A stretch of DNA of 64,000 nt, from assembly GCF_003546865.1 (NCBI RefSeq), contig NZ_CP023434.1:1240001-1304000 (forward strand), read 5' to 3'. A program made the position numbers and the translations under genes. Shown in pieces: positions 35,963-45,431 of the stretch. How positions within the stretch are numbered: position 1 is the stretch's first letter; the number at the start of each line of letters is the position of its first letter. The notes under the pieces were generated by a model that was not told the origin of the DNA, did no database searches, and was given only the letters and a program-made list of their open reading frames with translations. The stretch is from Suicoccus acidiformans (GTDB lineage: Bacteria; Bacillota; Bacilli; Lactobacillales; Aerococcaceae).

Positions 35963-37567
35963 TTATGCGCGATATAAGGTGATGCCTTCTTTGGTTATTT
36001 CGATGACTTGAATGTCTTTGCTTGCTTCAAGAGGCGTATCTAATGGTTTTCGGCCTAAGATAACGAGGTCATCTACTTTGCCAACCGTGAGCGTTCCTTT
36101 TCGTTTCTCTTCGTGATAGGCATAGGTTACATTGATTGTGACAGCCTTTAAAGCATCTTATATATCAATCCGTTGATCCGCTCCAATTGTTTGTTCGATT
36201 CGGGGCTTACGGTTTGCTGCCGTCCAATGGGTTTGAAGCATATTAGGCGGAACAATGGGTGAATCTTGGTGAAAGTTAACTTTTAGATCCCGGTTGAAGG
36301 CTGATTTAGCCGGACTAATACGCTTGCCACGTTCTGCCCCAAGATTTTTTACATGGGTATCTCCCCAATAGTAGACATGATCGATAAACATCGATGGAAT
36401 CATATCTAAGGCAAACATCCGATCTAATTGATCATCGTGAACGGTTTGGCAGTAAATCATAACCGGCCGTAAATCTTTAGTTGTAGCTCTTTCACTAGCT
36501 TCTAAAGTGAGTTCGTATTAGATATAATAACTGTTTTGAAGCAGCATCATCATTGGCATGGGCTAGAAGCTGTTGGCCTTCTTTCAAGGCCATCGTGATA
36601 TATTCTTGGACTGCTCCATCGGTATAAGCGGGATAACCGCGATAGTTATCTTCATCTGCGTACGATTGGCTAAGCCAGGCCGTTTTGCCTTGGGGGAACC
36701 GTCGAGTAATATCTTATAGCCCGCAATTTTCAGGCATTGTTGACACTGTCCCGTGTATTCTGGATAGGTTTGAAGTATTTGCCGTGGCTCTTCGGTCACT
36801 AAGGGATAAGCGACAACATCTACTTTGAATTGGTCTGACTGGGTGAGTGCAATTAGCTCTTCCATGCCTGCTTGCGTTGCAGCCCCTTCTTGCACCGTTG
36901 TGATACCATGCGATAAGTAGACATATTGGGCTGCTTCAATTAAATCCGCTAATTCAATCGATGAATCAGCCAAAAGTGGCATGAGCACTAAGTCGGCAGC
37001 ATCTTCTTCAAGGTAGCCACTAGGCTCTTTAGAGTCCGGGAGCCGGCCATTTTTACCGTTTTCGGGATTTGAAGAAGCCTCTGTAATATCGGCTAGAGCC
37101 AGGGCTTGGCTGTTGGCAACACCCATATGGAACGATTGATGGAATAAGAAGACGGGGGCTTCATTGGCTACTTCATCAAGGACGGCTTTACTGGGATGCT
37201 CTCCTTCTGCTAAATAAATATGGTCGTAGCCAAAGCCGATAATCGCATGATTAGGGTGAAGATCGTTGACCTTTCGGTGATCTTCAATACGTGCTTAAAT
37301 TTCTTGAAAGTCCTTGCTGTCAGTTAAATCGACCATAGCTTGCGTATAAGCTAAGAAACTCAAATGACTATGGGCATCAATAAAAGCTGGTAATAAGGTA
37401 CTGCCTTTTAAATCCACCATTTCCGGTGTCTCATCAGATAAGCGCAACATCTCCTCGCGCCAACCCTTTCCGACAATTATACCATCGCGTACCAGCAGGG
37501 CTTCTACTCGCTTACGTCCATCGAGCATGGTTAAAATCGGCCCATCAAAATACAAGGTTTCCATCAC
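35963..37567 (-). pseudogene. Decayed amidohydrolase (YtcJ-like, amidohydrolase_3)
   Basis: A full-length amidohydrolase reading can be followed from MMETLYFDGPILTMLDGRKR at 37567 to ...EITKEGITLYRA at 35963, but it is broken. There is an in-frame TAA at about 37295 (after DSKDFQEI). A frameshift lies at a run of five C near 36698; adding one C restores DGSPQGKTAW. Another frameshift is near 36510, and a further in-frame TAA near 36155 (before DALKAVTINVTYAYHEEKR). Metal-binding HSH (DAHSHLSF) survives. At least four lesions show it is not expressed as one protein. The parent family hydrolyses amides or N-substituted imines; substrate unknown. Confidence 0.85.
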
Positions 37568-37679
37568 GTCAAATCTTTCCTATGAGAATATTGTACTCTA
37601 TAAGGCAATTTTAGCGGATTTACATTATATTTACAAAGAATATGGCGGCGAAACGAATCCCAATCACGGGCCATTACGC

Positions 37680-37718
37680 AGAAAAGAAGGCAACCCAGTC
37701 GCTGCCTTCTTTTCTTTA
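37680..37718 (+). terminator. Terminator-like hairpin with a 13-bp perfect stem
   Basis: AGAAAAGAAGGCA (37680-37692) pairs with TGCCTTCTTTTCT (37703-37715), followed by TTA. It overlaps the last codons of a short plus-strand reading frame. The A-rich left arm would also let it end minus-strand transcripts. Confidence 0.6.
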
Positions 37719-37981
37719 TAGACTACCGCCCTCCTCCTTGGAGTTATATTTGAACAATATTTCTATAAAATCCTCCCATAGTTGTGTCGCATTTTCTCAA
37801 TCCATAAATATTTTATAAGAAAACCCTTAATAGTTCGGTTGGTATTATATTTTAATATAGCTAAAAGCTATAAATAATAATTATCTTTCTGTTTTTAGGG
37901 TAGCATAAATAAAGATTAAAGTAAAACTATTTCGGAATAAATTGCATTAACATTTTTATATTATTTAGATTCTTTCTAAAG

Positions 37982-38004
37982 AAAAAAGCACCCTGAGGTG
38001 CTTT
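37982..38004 (-). terminator. Terminator of the gmk-to-thiN gene block
   Basis: GCACC (37988-37992) pairs with GGTGC (37997-38001), extended by A-T pairs, and is followed by TTTTTTC on the minus strand; directly after the thiN stop. Confidence 0.85.
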
Positions 38005-38011
38005 ATAATAA

Positions 38012-38695
38012 TTATTCATAAACATACATGACCAGTATGAGCCCTTGTGAGAAGGACAGCTTTACTTCCGGCTTATCGTCAAGAAATTCATTGCTAATAA
38101 AGGCTCTTGGATAAGGCATATTTATTCCATCGAGCTCATATTTCGCACCTTGAATGGTCCAATCTTTAACCGGGCTAAGGGAAATCAAAGACAAGTAACG
38201 TGCCGCCGCATCTCGAGTGATGACATGGTCACCTGCTTGGAGGAAATGAAAGTGCTGATCTTTTTCCACAAAATGTAATCGTTCCAATATCTCCCGGTAA
38301 CGGGGTTGATAGGCCAGCCACACATTCGCAAGGAGATGGTCAAGGCGACCTATTTGCCGGCCCATGGCCCCCAGTAAGATGAACTGCGGAGCATCTGGAT
38401 AGCGTTCTTGGGCAATTGCCAGGGCGAGTTCCATATCGGTATCATCTTTTTCTGGTTGGTAGCGGATGACTTCTGTGGCGGCGTGATCGATGGCTTGCAT
38501 GGTGTCACCGTTGACAGAATCAAAGTCCCCGATAGCTAGCTGGAGGGGGTAGCCTGCATCAATAATAGCCAGACTACCGGCGTCAACACCAATGAAGACG
38601 GCTTCCTCTAAATTCGTAACAAATTCGGGCAAAACAGAAAAAGCCGGCGAGTCTGCTCCTGCGACCAATATGATTGGGGCATTACTTGTTAACAT
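38012..38695 (-). CDS. thiN: Thiamine pyrophosphokinase
   Basis: 227-aa enzyme that converts thiamine to TPP. Family landmarks: IGVDAGSLAIIDAG near residue 35, the GDFDSVNGDT motif near 56 and EKDDTDMELALAIA near 82, then a beta-sandwich thiamine-binding C-terminal half. It is the last gene of a conserved Firmicutes block (prkC-rsgA-rpe-thiN) and starts eight bases after rpe. A ThiT-like membrane protein elsewhere in the window (59022-59606) might feed it, though its ligand residues are not conserved. Confidence 0.93.
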   Translation of the reverse strand: MLTSNAPIILVAGADSPAFSVLPEFVTNLEEAVFIGVDAGSLAIIDAGYPLQLAIGDFDSVNGDTMQAIDHAATEVIRYQPEKDDTDMELALAIAQERYPDAPQFILLGAMGRQIGRLDHLLANVWLAYQPRYREILERLHFVEKDQHFHFLQAGDHVITRDAAARYLSLISLSPVKDWTIQGAKYELDGINMPYPRAFISNEFLDDKPEVKLSFSQGLILVMYVYE

Positions 38696-38703
38696 AAGCT
38701 TAC

Positions 38704-39348
38704 CTAAGCTTTCATCTCAGCGATGGCTTGGGCGCGGTCAGCACTAGCAAAGAGATATGAACCTGACACAAGCACGTCAGCGCCTGCTTCTTTAACGCGG
38801 TCAGCGGTCTTGTCGTTAATACCACCGTCTACTTGAATTTCATACTGGTAACCATGTTCTTCACGGAGTTGACGGAGTTGGCGAATCTTCTCCAAAGTTG
38901 ATTCAATAAAGCTTTGCCCGCCAAATCCAGGGTTAACGGTCATGACAAGGACTAATTCAACATCTGCTAAGACTGCTTCCAAGGCTGAGACCGGTGTGCC
39001 TGGATTGATGACAACCCCCGCTTTCACGTCATTGGCATGAATTTGTTGGATGACCCGGTGGATATGCTTGGTTGCTTCAACTTGCACTGAGATAATATCA
39101 GCACCTGCCTTCGCGACTTCATCAACGTATCGCTCAGGGTCTTGCACCATCATATGCACATCGAACGTCAAATCGGTTGTCGGACGTAATGCTTCAATAA
39201 CCATCGGTCCAAAAGAAATGTTAGGTACAAAGGTTCCGTCCATAATATCAATATGCAGGTAATCCGCACCTGCTTGAATCATATCAGAAACATCTGCTTC
39301 TAAACGTTTAAAATCTGCACTTAAAATCGAAGGGGCAATCTTGACCAT
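38704..39348 (-). CDS. rpe: Ribulose-phosphate 3-epimerase
   Basis: 214-aa TIM-barrel enzyme of the pentose-phosphate pathway, interconverting ribulose-5-P and xylulose-5-P. Motifs: APSILSADF at the start, HIDIMDGTFVPNISFG near residue 34, HMMVQDPERY near 67, MTVNPGFGGQSFI near 140 and IQVDGGIN near 175. It lies between rsgA (17 bp) and thiN (8 bp) in one operon. Confidence 0.96.
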   Translation of the reverse strand: MVKIAPSILSADFKRLEADVSDMIQAGADYLHIDIMDGTFVPNISFGPMVIEALRPTTDLTFDVHMMVQDPERYVDEVAKAGADIISVQVEATKHIHRVIQQIHANDVKAGVVINPGTPVSALEAVLADVELVLVMTVNPGFGGQSFIESTLEKIRQLRQLREEHGYQYEIQVDGGINDKTADRVKEAGADVLVSGSYLFASADRAQAIAEMKA

Positions 39349-39365
39349 GGAATGAGTCTCCTTTC

Positions 39366-40280
39366 TTAAGATCGGTAATTCGGTTTGCGGTTTTCAATGC
39401 GTTCGAGAATGGCTAAGTAATTATTGTAACGGCTGGCAGCAATGTCACCTGCTTCTACAGCAGCTTTCACCTGGCAGCCAGGTTCTTGCTTATGGCGGCA
39501 GGAGCGGAATTTACAGCTGGCACTGGCCCGGGATATTTCAGGGAAGCAGTGAGCTAAGTCCTCTGCTTCGATGTCCGGAAATTCAATGGCACTAAAGCCA
39601 GGTGTATCCGCTAGCCAGCTACCGTGGGATGGATACAAAGTTACATCCCGAGTGGTATGGCGTCCTCGATTTAGTGACTGGCTAATGTCTTTCGTTTCAA
39701 TTGCCAAATCAGGAATGAGGCGATTCAATAAGGTAGATTTACCTGCACCGGATTGGCCCATCACTACATGAACGGTATCTTTCGGTGTCTCATTTAAGTA
39801 GGCATCAATCGCTTCAAGGGAATCGGTTTTTAAGACGGTATAATCTGCCGGCGCATAGGTAGCTTCAATTTCATCTAACAAGGCGGTCGTAGCAGCTTGC
39901 CCTTTTTGTTCAATCATTAAGTCAACTTTGGAGCAAATAATCACCGGATGGATGCCATAAGATTCTACGCTGACCAAGTAACCATCCAATAAATTATAAG
40001 CAAAATCTGGCTCAACTAGTGAAATGACCACCAGGGCAACGTCAACATTTGCTACCGGTGGGCGGAGCAGTTGATTGCGTCGGGCGGCAATATCTATTAG
40101 CCGTTCCTCAGATTCTGGGTTCGACGCATCGATTTCAATCGTCACCCAATCGCCGACTAGGGGCTTTTCGTTCTTATGGCGAAAGAGACCCTTGGGCTTC
40201 GTAGTATAGGACTGACCTTGGCTCCACACATAGTAAAAACCACTGAGAGATTTGTAAATCAAACCGTCTTGTCTTTTCAA
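39366..40280 (-). CDS. rsgA: Ribosome small-subunit GTPase RsgA
   Basis: 304-aa circularly permuted GTPase in 30S maturation. N-terminal OB-fold (GLIYKSLSGFYYVW), G4 IICSKVDLM near residue 117, P-loop GQSGAGKSTLLN near 175, G3 DTPGFSAIEF near 227, and a C-terminal zinc site CKFRSCRHKQEPGC near 256. Length is standard. It follows prkC by 15 bp, the order seen in Bacillus (prkC-cpgA-rpe), and phosphorylation of this GTPase by the kinase is known in that organism. Confidence 0.95.
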   Translation of the reverse strand: MKRQDGLIYKSLSGFYYVWSQGQSYTTKPKGLFRHKNEKPLVGDWVTIEIDASNPESEERLIDIAARRNQLLRPPVANVDVALVVISLVEPDFAYNLLDGYLVSVESYGIHPVIICSKVDLMIEQKGQAATTALLDEIEATYAPADYTVLKTDSLEAIDAYLNETPKDTVHVVMGQSGAGKSTLLNRLIPDLAIETKDISQSLNRGRHTTRDVTLYPSHGSWLADTPGFSAIEFPDIEAEDLAHCFPEISRASASCKFRSCRHKQEPGCQVKAAVEAGDIAASRYNNYLAILERIENRKPNYRS

Positions 40281-40295
40281 AAAGTTGCTCCTTTC

Positions 40296-42293
40296 CTATT
40301 CATAGGCGCCTACTTCATTACTTTCGGCAATGACTTCCCCGTCCCTTAAGACCCGGTATTGACCGCTGCCGTTTTCAGGGATGTTGAGTGTTAAGGTACG
40401 GGTTGTCGATTCGGTAATTTCAAACTCTTCGGCGACTTGATTGATGTCGCGGTTCTTATCCCCAATGAAGATTTGGATGGTATTCGGTTGAGGATTCTCT
40501 TGGTCGGTATCATTGTCCGCATAAGTGGGAACATACTCGAGGAAGACATCCACTTCACTGGTGCGAATTTGCGGTGTTTCCGGTCCCAAGGAGATGATGA
40601 TTTCAATCGTCTCCCCCTGCTCAAGCGGTGTACCGCTGGCCGGTCTTTGGCCAACAATTTGGTTTTCGGGGATGAATTCACTATATTCATAGGATTCTTC
40701 TACATATAGACCGTATTCCTCGGCGAAATTACGGGCTACCCGACTGTCTAAATTATAAAAATCTTGCATAGTAATCGTATCGGCTGAACTTCCAACCGTT
40801 AAGGTAATTGACGTCTTCCCTGGTACCACCGCTGTCCCTGGGGCAATACTCTGGTCTAAAATCACACCTACTTGTTCTGGCGAATTGGTTGCTAGGCCAC
40901 GCCTTTCCACAATAAAACCAGCATCAGTCAGCAATCTGCGAATAGATTCATAGTCTTGGCCTATGTAATTGCCAATTTCAACCTGTTCTGGCCCATTGCT
41001 GACGAGCAAATCAACCGTAGAATTTCGCTCAATCCGGCTACCTTGCTCAGGGGCTGTATCGACGACATTGCCCGTTGGAATGCTTTCATGCCATTGGTAA
41101 ATAATATTGGCAATCGCAATATCTTCGCTACTTAAGGTTTGCTCTGCTTCCTCCCGCGTCATACCACTCACATCGGGAACGGTCACCTGTCTGCCAAAGG
41201 TATTATAAGTATAAAAACCAAGCAGGCCGATTAAGAGACCGACAACCATAAGAATGCCTATACGAATCCACCGTCTTGATTTTTGGGGGCGGTTAATGTC
41301 TTCCACCACATCAAAGGTTTGGTAGGCTTCTTCATCTAAAGGTTCCGGTGCCTGTAAAGGCTGTTCTCGAGTCGTATCTTTGACTGCTTCAGTGTCTTCA
41401 GGATGCAAGGGCGTCAGGGCAATCGTTTGATCCATATCACTCGGTTCAAAAGCCTGCTCGTTCATGCGATTGGCACTTAAACTCGTGCTTAAATCATTGA
41501 GCATCTGTTGCACATTGTCATAGCGATCATTGGGATCTTTGGCGGTGGCCTTTAAGACAACGTTCTCTAAGCTTTGCGGCACATAATCTAATTGCGTGCG
41601 AATCCGCGGGAAAGCTTCTTGGAAATGCTTCAAGGCTACCGATACAGCGGATTCCCCGTCAAAAGGCACGGATCCTGTAATCAATTCATATAAGACGACC
41701 CCTAAGGCATAAATATCTGATTTAGTGGTCGCATTGGCCCCGCGGGCCTGCTCTGGTGATAAGTAATGCACCGAGCCTAATAAGGTATTCGTTTGGGTGA
41801 TGGATGTATCGGTGAGGGCAATCGCAATCCCGAAGTCGGTTATCTTGACTTGGTTATTCTCTGTCATGAGAATGTTCTGGGGTTTAATGTCCCGGTGAAT
41901 AATACCGTGGCGATGGGCGACATCGATGGCGGATAATATTTGACTCATAATGTTCACGGCTAATTCCAGTGAAATCGGTGCATTCTCGCGAATAAAGGTC
42001 TTCAGATCATCGCCATTAACGTATTCCATGACAATATACTGCTCATTTTGTTCTTCATCAACGTCATAAACTTCAACAATATTGTGATGTAGGAGTTGGC
42101 TGGCTGACATAGCTTCCCGTTGAAAGCGACGGATGGCATCTTGGTCATTCTGGAAGTCGTAGCGTAAGACTTTGACAGCGACATCACGGTTAAGAATTAA
42201 GTCATGTGCCAGGTAAACATTCGCCATCCCACCTTGACCGATTGGCTGATTGATGACATAGCGACCGGATAATTTCTCTCCAACTTCAACCAT
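40296..42293 (-). CDS. prkC: Serine/threonine protein kinase with PASTA domains (PrkC/StkP)
   Basis: 665-aa membrane kinase. Intracellular kinase domain: IGQGGMANVYLA near residue 18, VAVKVLR near 40, HRDIKPQNIL near 136 and TDFGIA near 155. Acidic juxtamembrane linker, one span near 345-365 (IRIGILMVVGLLIGLLGFY), then three PASTA repeats (about 370-440, 441-510, 511-577) that bind cell-wall fragments, and a C-terminal beta-rich domain. It starts two bases after the phosphatase gene ends. Such kinases control cell division and wall synthesis. Confidence 0.95.
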   Translation of the reverse strand: MVEVGEKLSGRYVINQPIGQGGMANVYLAHDLILNRDVAVKVLRYDFQNDQDAIRRFQREAMSASQLLHHNIVEVYDVDEEQNEQYIVMEYVNGDDLKTFIRENAPISLELAVNIMSQILSAIDVAHRHGIIHRDIKPQNILMTENNQVKITDFGIAIALTDTSITQTNTLLGSVHYLSPEQARGANATTKSDIYALGVVLYELITGSVPFDGESAVSVALKHFQEAFPRIRTQLDYVPQSLENVVLKATAKDPNDRYDNVQQMLNDLSTSLSANRMNEQAFEPSDMDQTIALTPLHPEDTEAVKDTTREQPLQAPEPLDEEAYQTFDVVEDINRPQKSRRWIRIGILMVVGLLIGLLGFYTYNTFGRQVTVPDVSGMTREEAEQTLSSEDIAIANIIYQWHESIPTGNVVDTAPEQGSRIERNSTVDLLVSNGPEQVEIGNYIGQDYESIRRLLTDAGFIVERRGLATNSPEQVGVILDQSIAPGTAVVPGKTSITLTVGSSADTITMQDFYNLDSRVARNFAEEYGLYVEESYEYSEFIPENQIVGQRPASGTPLEQGETIEIIISLGPETPQIRTSEVDVFLEYVPTYADNDTDQENPQPNTIQIFIGDKNRDINQVAEEFEITESTTRTLTLNIPENGSGQYRVLRDGEVIAESNEVGAYE

Positions 42294-42295
42294 CT

Positions 42296-43051
42296 TTACG
42301 CCCCCTCCCCAAGCGTATCCTGGAAGTGAGACGCAATAATTACCGTAATATTATCTAAGCCGCCTGCTTCATTGGCCGCGTTCACTAAATCTTGGCTTAA
42401 GTCGTCAGATGATTCGTTGGCCGCAAAGAACGCTTCCAGTGTCTCCTTGCTAACCATATTCGTCAAGCCATCAGAACAGAACATAACAATATCAATCTCA
42501 TAAATTGACACTTGCGTTAATTCATAGCCAACCGATTCTGTTACACCAATCGATTGGGTCACAACATTCCGTCTTGGATGGACTTCACCTTCGGCCTCGG
42601 TAATCTCGCCGGATTTAATTAGTTCATTGACCAAGGAATGATCTTCGGTCATTTGGGCTAAACGTCCGTTCGAATAGACATAAGCCCGACTATCGCCAAC
42701 ATGGGCAATGTATAAGACATCTTCAACAATCGTTCCCATGACCAGGGTCGTGCCCATGCCTTCTAAATCAGAACGTTTGATGGACGTATCGTAAATATAT
42801 TGGTTGACGCTATGAATAGCATTATGCAACCATACACTGACCGAGTCCGCTGTTAAAGCGTCCTCTAATTCTTGGAAAATATTCCCTAAATATTCCGTCG
42901 TTAATTGACTGGCCACATCACCGGCCTGATGACCCCCTACCCCGTCACAGAGGACGAAAAGTGGCTGGTCAAAGTCATTCATAAAATAATCGGCATAATC
43001 TTGGTTGGACGAGCGCTGCTTGCCAACGTTCGTATGAATTGATATCTGCAT
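42296..43051 (-). CDS. stp: PP2C-family Ser/Thr phosphatase (Stp/PrpC)
   Basis: 251-aa metal-dependent phosphatase that reverses the adjacent kinase. Metal-binding motifs: RSSNQDYADYF near residue 13, LCDGVGGHQAGDVAS near 34, HVGDSRAYVY near 115, DHSLVNELIKSGEI near 135, SDGLTNMV near 190 and GLDNITVIIA near 231. Nine bases follow rsmB before its start, and prkC follows by two bases, the conserved rsmB-stp-prkC order of Firmicutes. Confidence 0.95.
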   Translation of the reverse strand: MQISIHTNVGKQRSSNQDYADYFMNDFDQPLFVLCDGVGGHQAGDVASQLTTEYLGNIFQELEDALTADSVSVWLHNAIHSVNQYIYDTSIKRSDLEGMGTTLVMGTIVEDVLYIAHVGDSRAYVYSNGRLAQMTEDHSLVNELIKSGEITEAEGEVHPRRNVVTQSIGVTESVGYELTQVSIYEIDIVMFCSDGLTNMVSKETLEAFFAANESSDDLSQDLVNAANEAGGLDNITVIIASHFQDTLGEGA

Positions 43052-43060
43052 GTGTTCACC

Positions 43061-44449
43061 TCAGTTATTTACTTCCAGTGGCTTCTTGCGCAAACGCGCA
43101 ATGTAAAAGCCGTCCGTCCCGAATTGTTGCGGCCAGACGCGAATATCGCCTGCTTCGGTCAACACTTCAGGTTTTAGCACTTCATCTGCTTGGATTTCAA
43201 CTTTCTCCATCTTCGGATACTGCTCAAGGACATAGGCAACCCGCGCCTCATTCTCTTCTCGGGTCAAGGTGCACGTACTGTACACTAAATACCCACCCGG
43301 TTTTAAAAGCGTGACCATATGGTCTAAGAGTCGATCTTGCACTTTAGCTAAAGCGGTCACATCCGCTGGTGTTTTCGTGTATTTAATATCCGGTTTGCGG
43401 CGCATGAGCCCCAAGCCAGAACAAGGTGCATCTAAATATATTCTATCATAGAAGGCTTGTGAACTTCCATCCTTACTTGGTGTAAATTTACTCGCATCGC
43501 TGGCAAATAATTGAACATGGTCTAATAAATCCATACGTGCCAAGTTGTCGTGCACCTTCTGTAATTTGCGCTCGGAAATATCTAAAGCAGTCAATTCGCC
43601 TCCGGGTAATAGACTGGCAATATGGGTCGCCTTCCCACCAGGGGCACTGCAGGCATCCAGAACCCGTTCATTGCCATGAAGCTGGCCCAAAGGGGCTACC
43701 AATTGGCTGGATTCATCTTGAATGGTCAGTTGGCCTTGGCTAAAGGCGGCTGATTCCACAATATTGCCCGAAAGTACCCGAATACCTACTGGCGAAAGCT
43801 CACTGGCAGAGACTTGGTAGCCCTCTGCCTTTAAATCCTGCATGACCTGCTCGCGGTCCGCCGGCGTCCCCTTGACCCTCGCTGAGACAAAAGGTGTCTG
43901 CAGCAGACTTTCCAAGAGCCTTTCGACTTCTGCTTGGCTAAATTGCGCCAAGAGCGCGTCAACAATCCAAGGTTGAATGCTGTACTGAATACTCAAACGC
44001 TCAGTCGTATCCGTTAAATCGGCTAAAGAGCGCAAGGGTGTCCGGAAGAAATTCCGTAAAACCCCATTGACGAAATTTCCCAAAGCGCGGTGGCCATTTA
44101 ATTTCGCAATGTCCACGGCTTCCGCAACAATCGCATGGTCGGGAATTCGGTCGAGGTAAACTTTTTGGAAGATGCTCATCCGAAGAAGGGATTCTACCCA
44201 TGGCTCCACCTTACGTCCCGCGATAAAGGGCTGCAAGTAAAAATCTAAGGTATAACGCCTTTGTAAGACGCCATAAAGGAGCTGCACTAATAAGCGGTTA
44301 TCAGCCTCATTGAGAGGCGATTGGGCGAGAAATTCATCGACGAGGACATTAGCGTAAGCTTGCTTATACTCCACGGCATAAATCATTTGCAAAGCATGCC
44401 AACGCACCTTGCCCTGTAAGGCTTGCTTGGCCCGTTCTTTAAGCTTCAT
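43061..44449 (-). CDS. rsmB: 16S rRNA (cytosine-967-C5) methyltransferase
   Basis: 462-aa RsmB (Sun). The N-terminal NusB-like RNA-binding domain (ARHALQMIYAVEYKQAYANV-type start) is followed by a SAM methyltransferase: LDACSAPGGKATHIASL near residue 255, LDISERKL near 280, DAPCSGLGLMRRKPDI near 335 and the catalytic Cys in YSTCTLTREENEARV near 390. I start at ATG 44449 (MKLKERAK), inside the last codons of fmt (11-bp overlap), because AGGAG-like bases precede it; the frame is open 13 codons further back. Confidence 0.94.
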   Translation of the reverse strand: MKLKERAKQALQGKVRWHALQMIYAVEYKQAYANVLVDEFLAQSPLNEADNRLLVQLLYGVLQRRYTLDFYLQPFIAGRKVEPWVESLLRMSIFQKVYLDRIPDHAIVAEAVDIAKLNGHRALGNFVNGVLRNFFRTPLRSLADLTDTTERLSIQYSIQPWIVDALLAQFSQAEVERLLESLLQTPFVSARVKGTPADREQVMQDLKAEGYQVSASELSPVGIRVLSGNIVESAAFSQGQLTIQDESSQLVAPLGQLHGNERVLDACSAPGGKATHIASLLPGGELTALDISERKLQKVHDNLARMDLLDHVQLFASDASKFTPSKDGSSQAFYDRIYLDAPCSGLGLMRRKPDIKYTKTPADVTALAKVQDRLLDHMVTLLKPGGYLVYSTCTLTREENEARVAYVLEQYPKMEKVEIQADEVLKPEVLTEAGDIRVWPQQFGTDGFYIARLRKKPLEVNN

Positions 44450-45422
44450 GCGTATCTCCTTGCATTGGCAATTCAAAAACTTGGCCAAGCCAATCGGCTT
44501 CTTTCAGGCCATTGCGCGCTTGGGCAACAGTCATACGTTTCTTGCCACTTTCTTGCCAATCCGTAATCGCAAATTGACTGCCTGCACCTGCTTGAACAAT
44601 TAGGGCAGTATCAGTGAGGGCTAAGACTTCCCCCACCTCGCCTGACTGGTCCATAGCCTGTTCGCCTGTGACTGCTTCGCCGGCCCAGACTTTCAAGCGC
44701 TTGTCATCTATCCGTGTGTAAGTGCCTGGAGCGGGACGAAAGGCGCGCACATGATTGGCAATTTCGGTAGCAGTTTGTGACCAATCGATTTGTTCTTGGG
44801 CCCGGGTGAGTGTGGGCGAGAAGACAACGTCAGATTCTGCTTGCGCCCAAGCATTAACTTCGCCGGCAAATAATTGCGGTAAGGTTTCCAGCAGCAAATC
44901 CCGGCCAATATCAGCTAAACGCTCGAAAAGCGTGCCTGAATCATCACTTGGCAGAATGGGAGTCGCTGCTTGAGCGAGAATATTTCCAGCATCCATTTGC
45001 TTGGTCATATAAATGAGTGAGATGCCTGTTTCCTTGTCTCCATTCCAAACCGCATATTGAATCGGAGCCCCCCCGCGGTATTTCGGCAAGAGCGAGGCAT
45101 GGACATTAATCGCTGAATATCCCGGTGCTTCAATAAGTCGGCTGGGGATGAACTGGCCATAAGCTGCGGTCACAATTAGGTCTGCTCCTAGGGCAATGAG
45201 TTCGTCTACTTCCTTGGAACCGCTAATTTTCTCAGGTTGATAGACAGGTAAATCATGCTCCAAGGCTAATTCCTTCACGGGTGAAGGCGTGAGCACTCTT
45301 TTGCGTCCTACGGGACGGTCAGGCTGGGTGACTACCGCTAGCACTTCGTAAGGGCTTGACAGAAGTCCTGAAAGAATTGTAGCAGCAAATTGGGGGGTTC
45401 CCATAAAGATAATTTTTTCCAT
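44439..45422 (-). CDS. fmt: Methionyl-tRNA formyltransferase
   Basis: 327-aa enzyme that formylates Met-tRNAi using 10-formyl-THF. FMGTPQFAATIL at the start, NVHASLLPKYRGGAPIQYAVWNG near residue 108 (catalytic His and the SLLP motif) and GISLIYMTKQMDAGNI near 140, then the C-terminal OB domain. It lies nine bases after priA and overlaps the start of rsmB. Confidence 0.95.
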   Translation of the reverse strand: MEKIIFMGTPQFAATILSGLLSSPYEVLAVVTQPDRPVGRKRVLTPSPVKELALEHDLPVYQPEKISGSKEVDELIALGADLIVTAAYGQFIPSRLIEAPGYSAINVHASLLPKYRGGAPIQYAVWNGDKETGISLIYMTKQMDAGNILAQAATPILPSDDSGTLFERLADIGRDLLLETLPQLFAGEVNAWAQAESDVVFSPTLTRAQEQIDWSQTATEIANHVRAFRPAPGTYTRIDDKRLKVWAGEAVTGEQAMDQSGEVGEVLALTDTALIVQAGAGSQFAITDWQESGKKRMTVAQARNGLKEADWLGQVFELPMQGDTHEA

Positions 45423-45431
45423 ACGCGCCTC

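Larger units (their letters stand above)
37568..38011. other. Intergenic region between the decayed amidohydrolase and thiN
   Basis: 444 bp. The left 150 bp is protein-like on the plus strand: a frame from about 37580 to 37721 reads ...ADLHYIYKEYGGETNPNHG..., with no RBS or clear start, perhaps the remnant of a gene end. A 13-bp hairpin overlaps its last codons. From 37722 to 37980 the DNA is very AT-rich with no feature I recognise. The thiN terminator closes the region. Confidence 0.45.
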
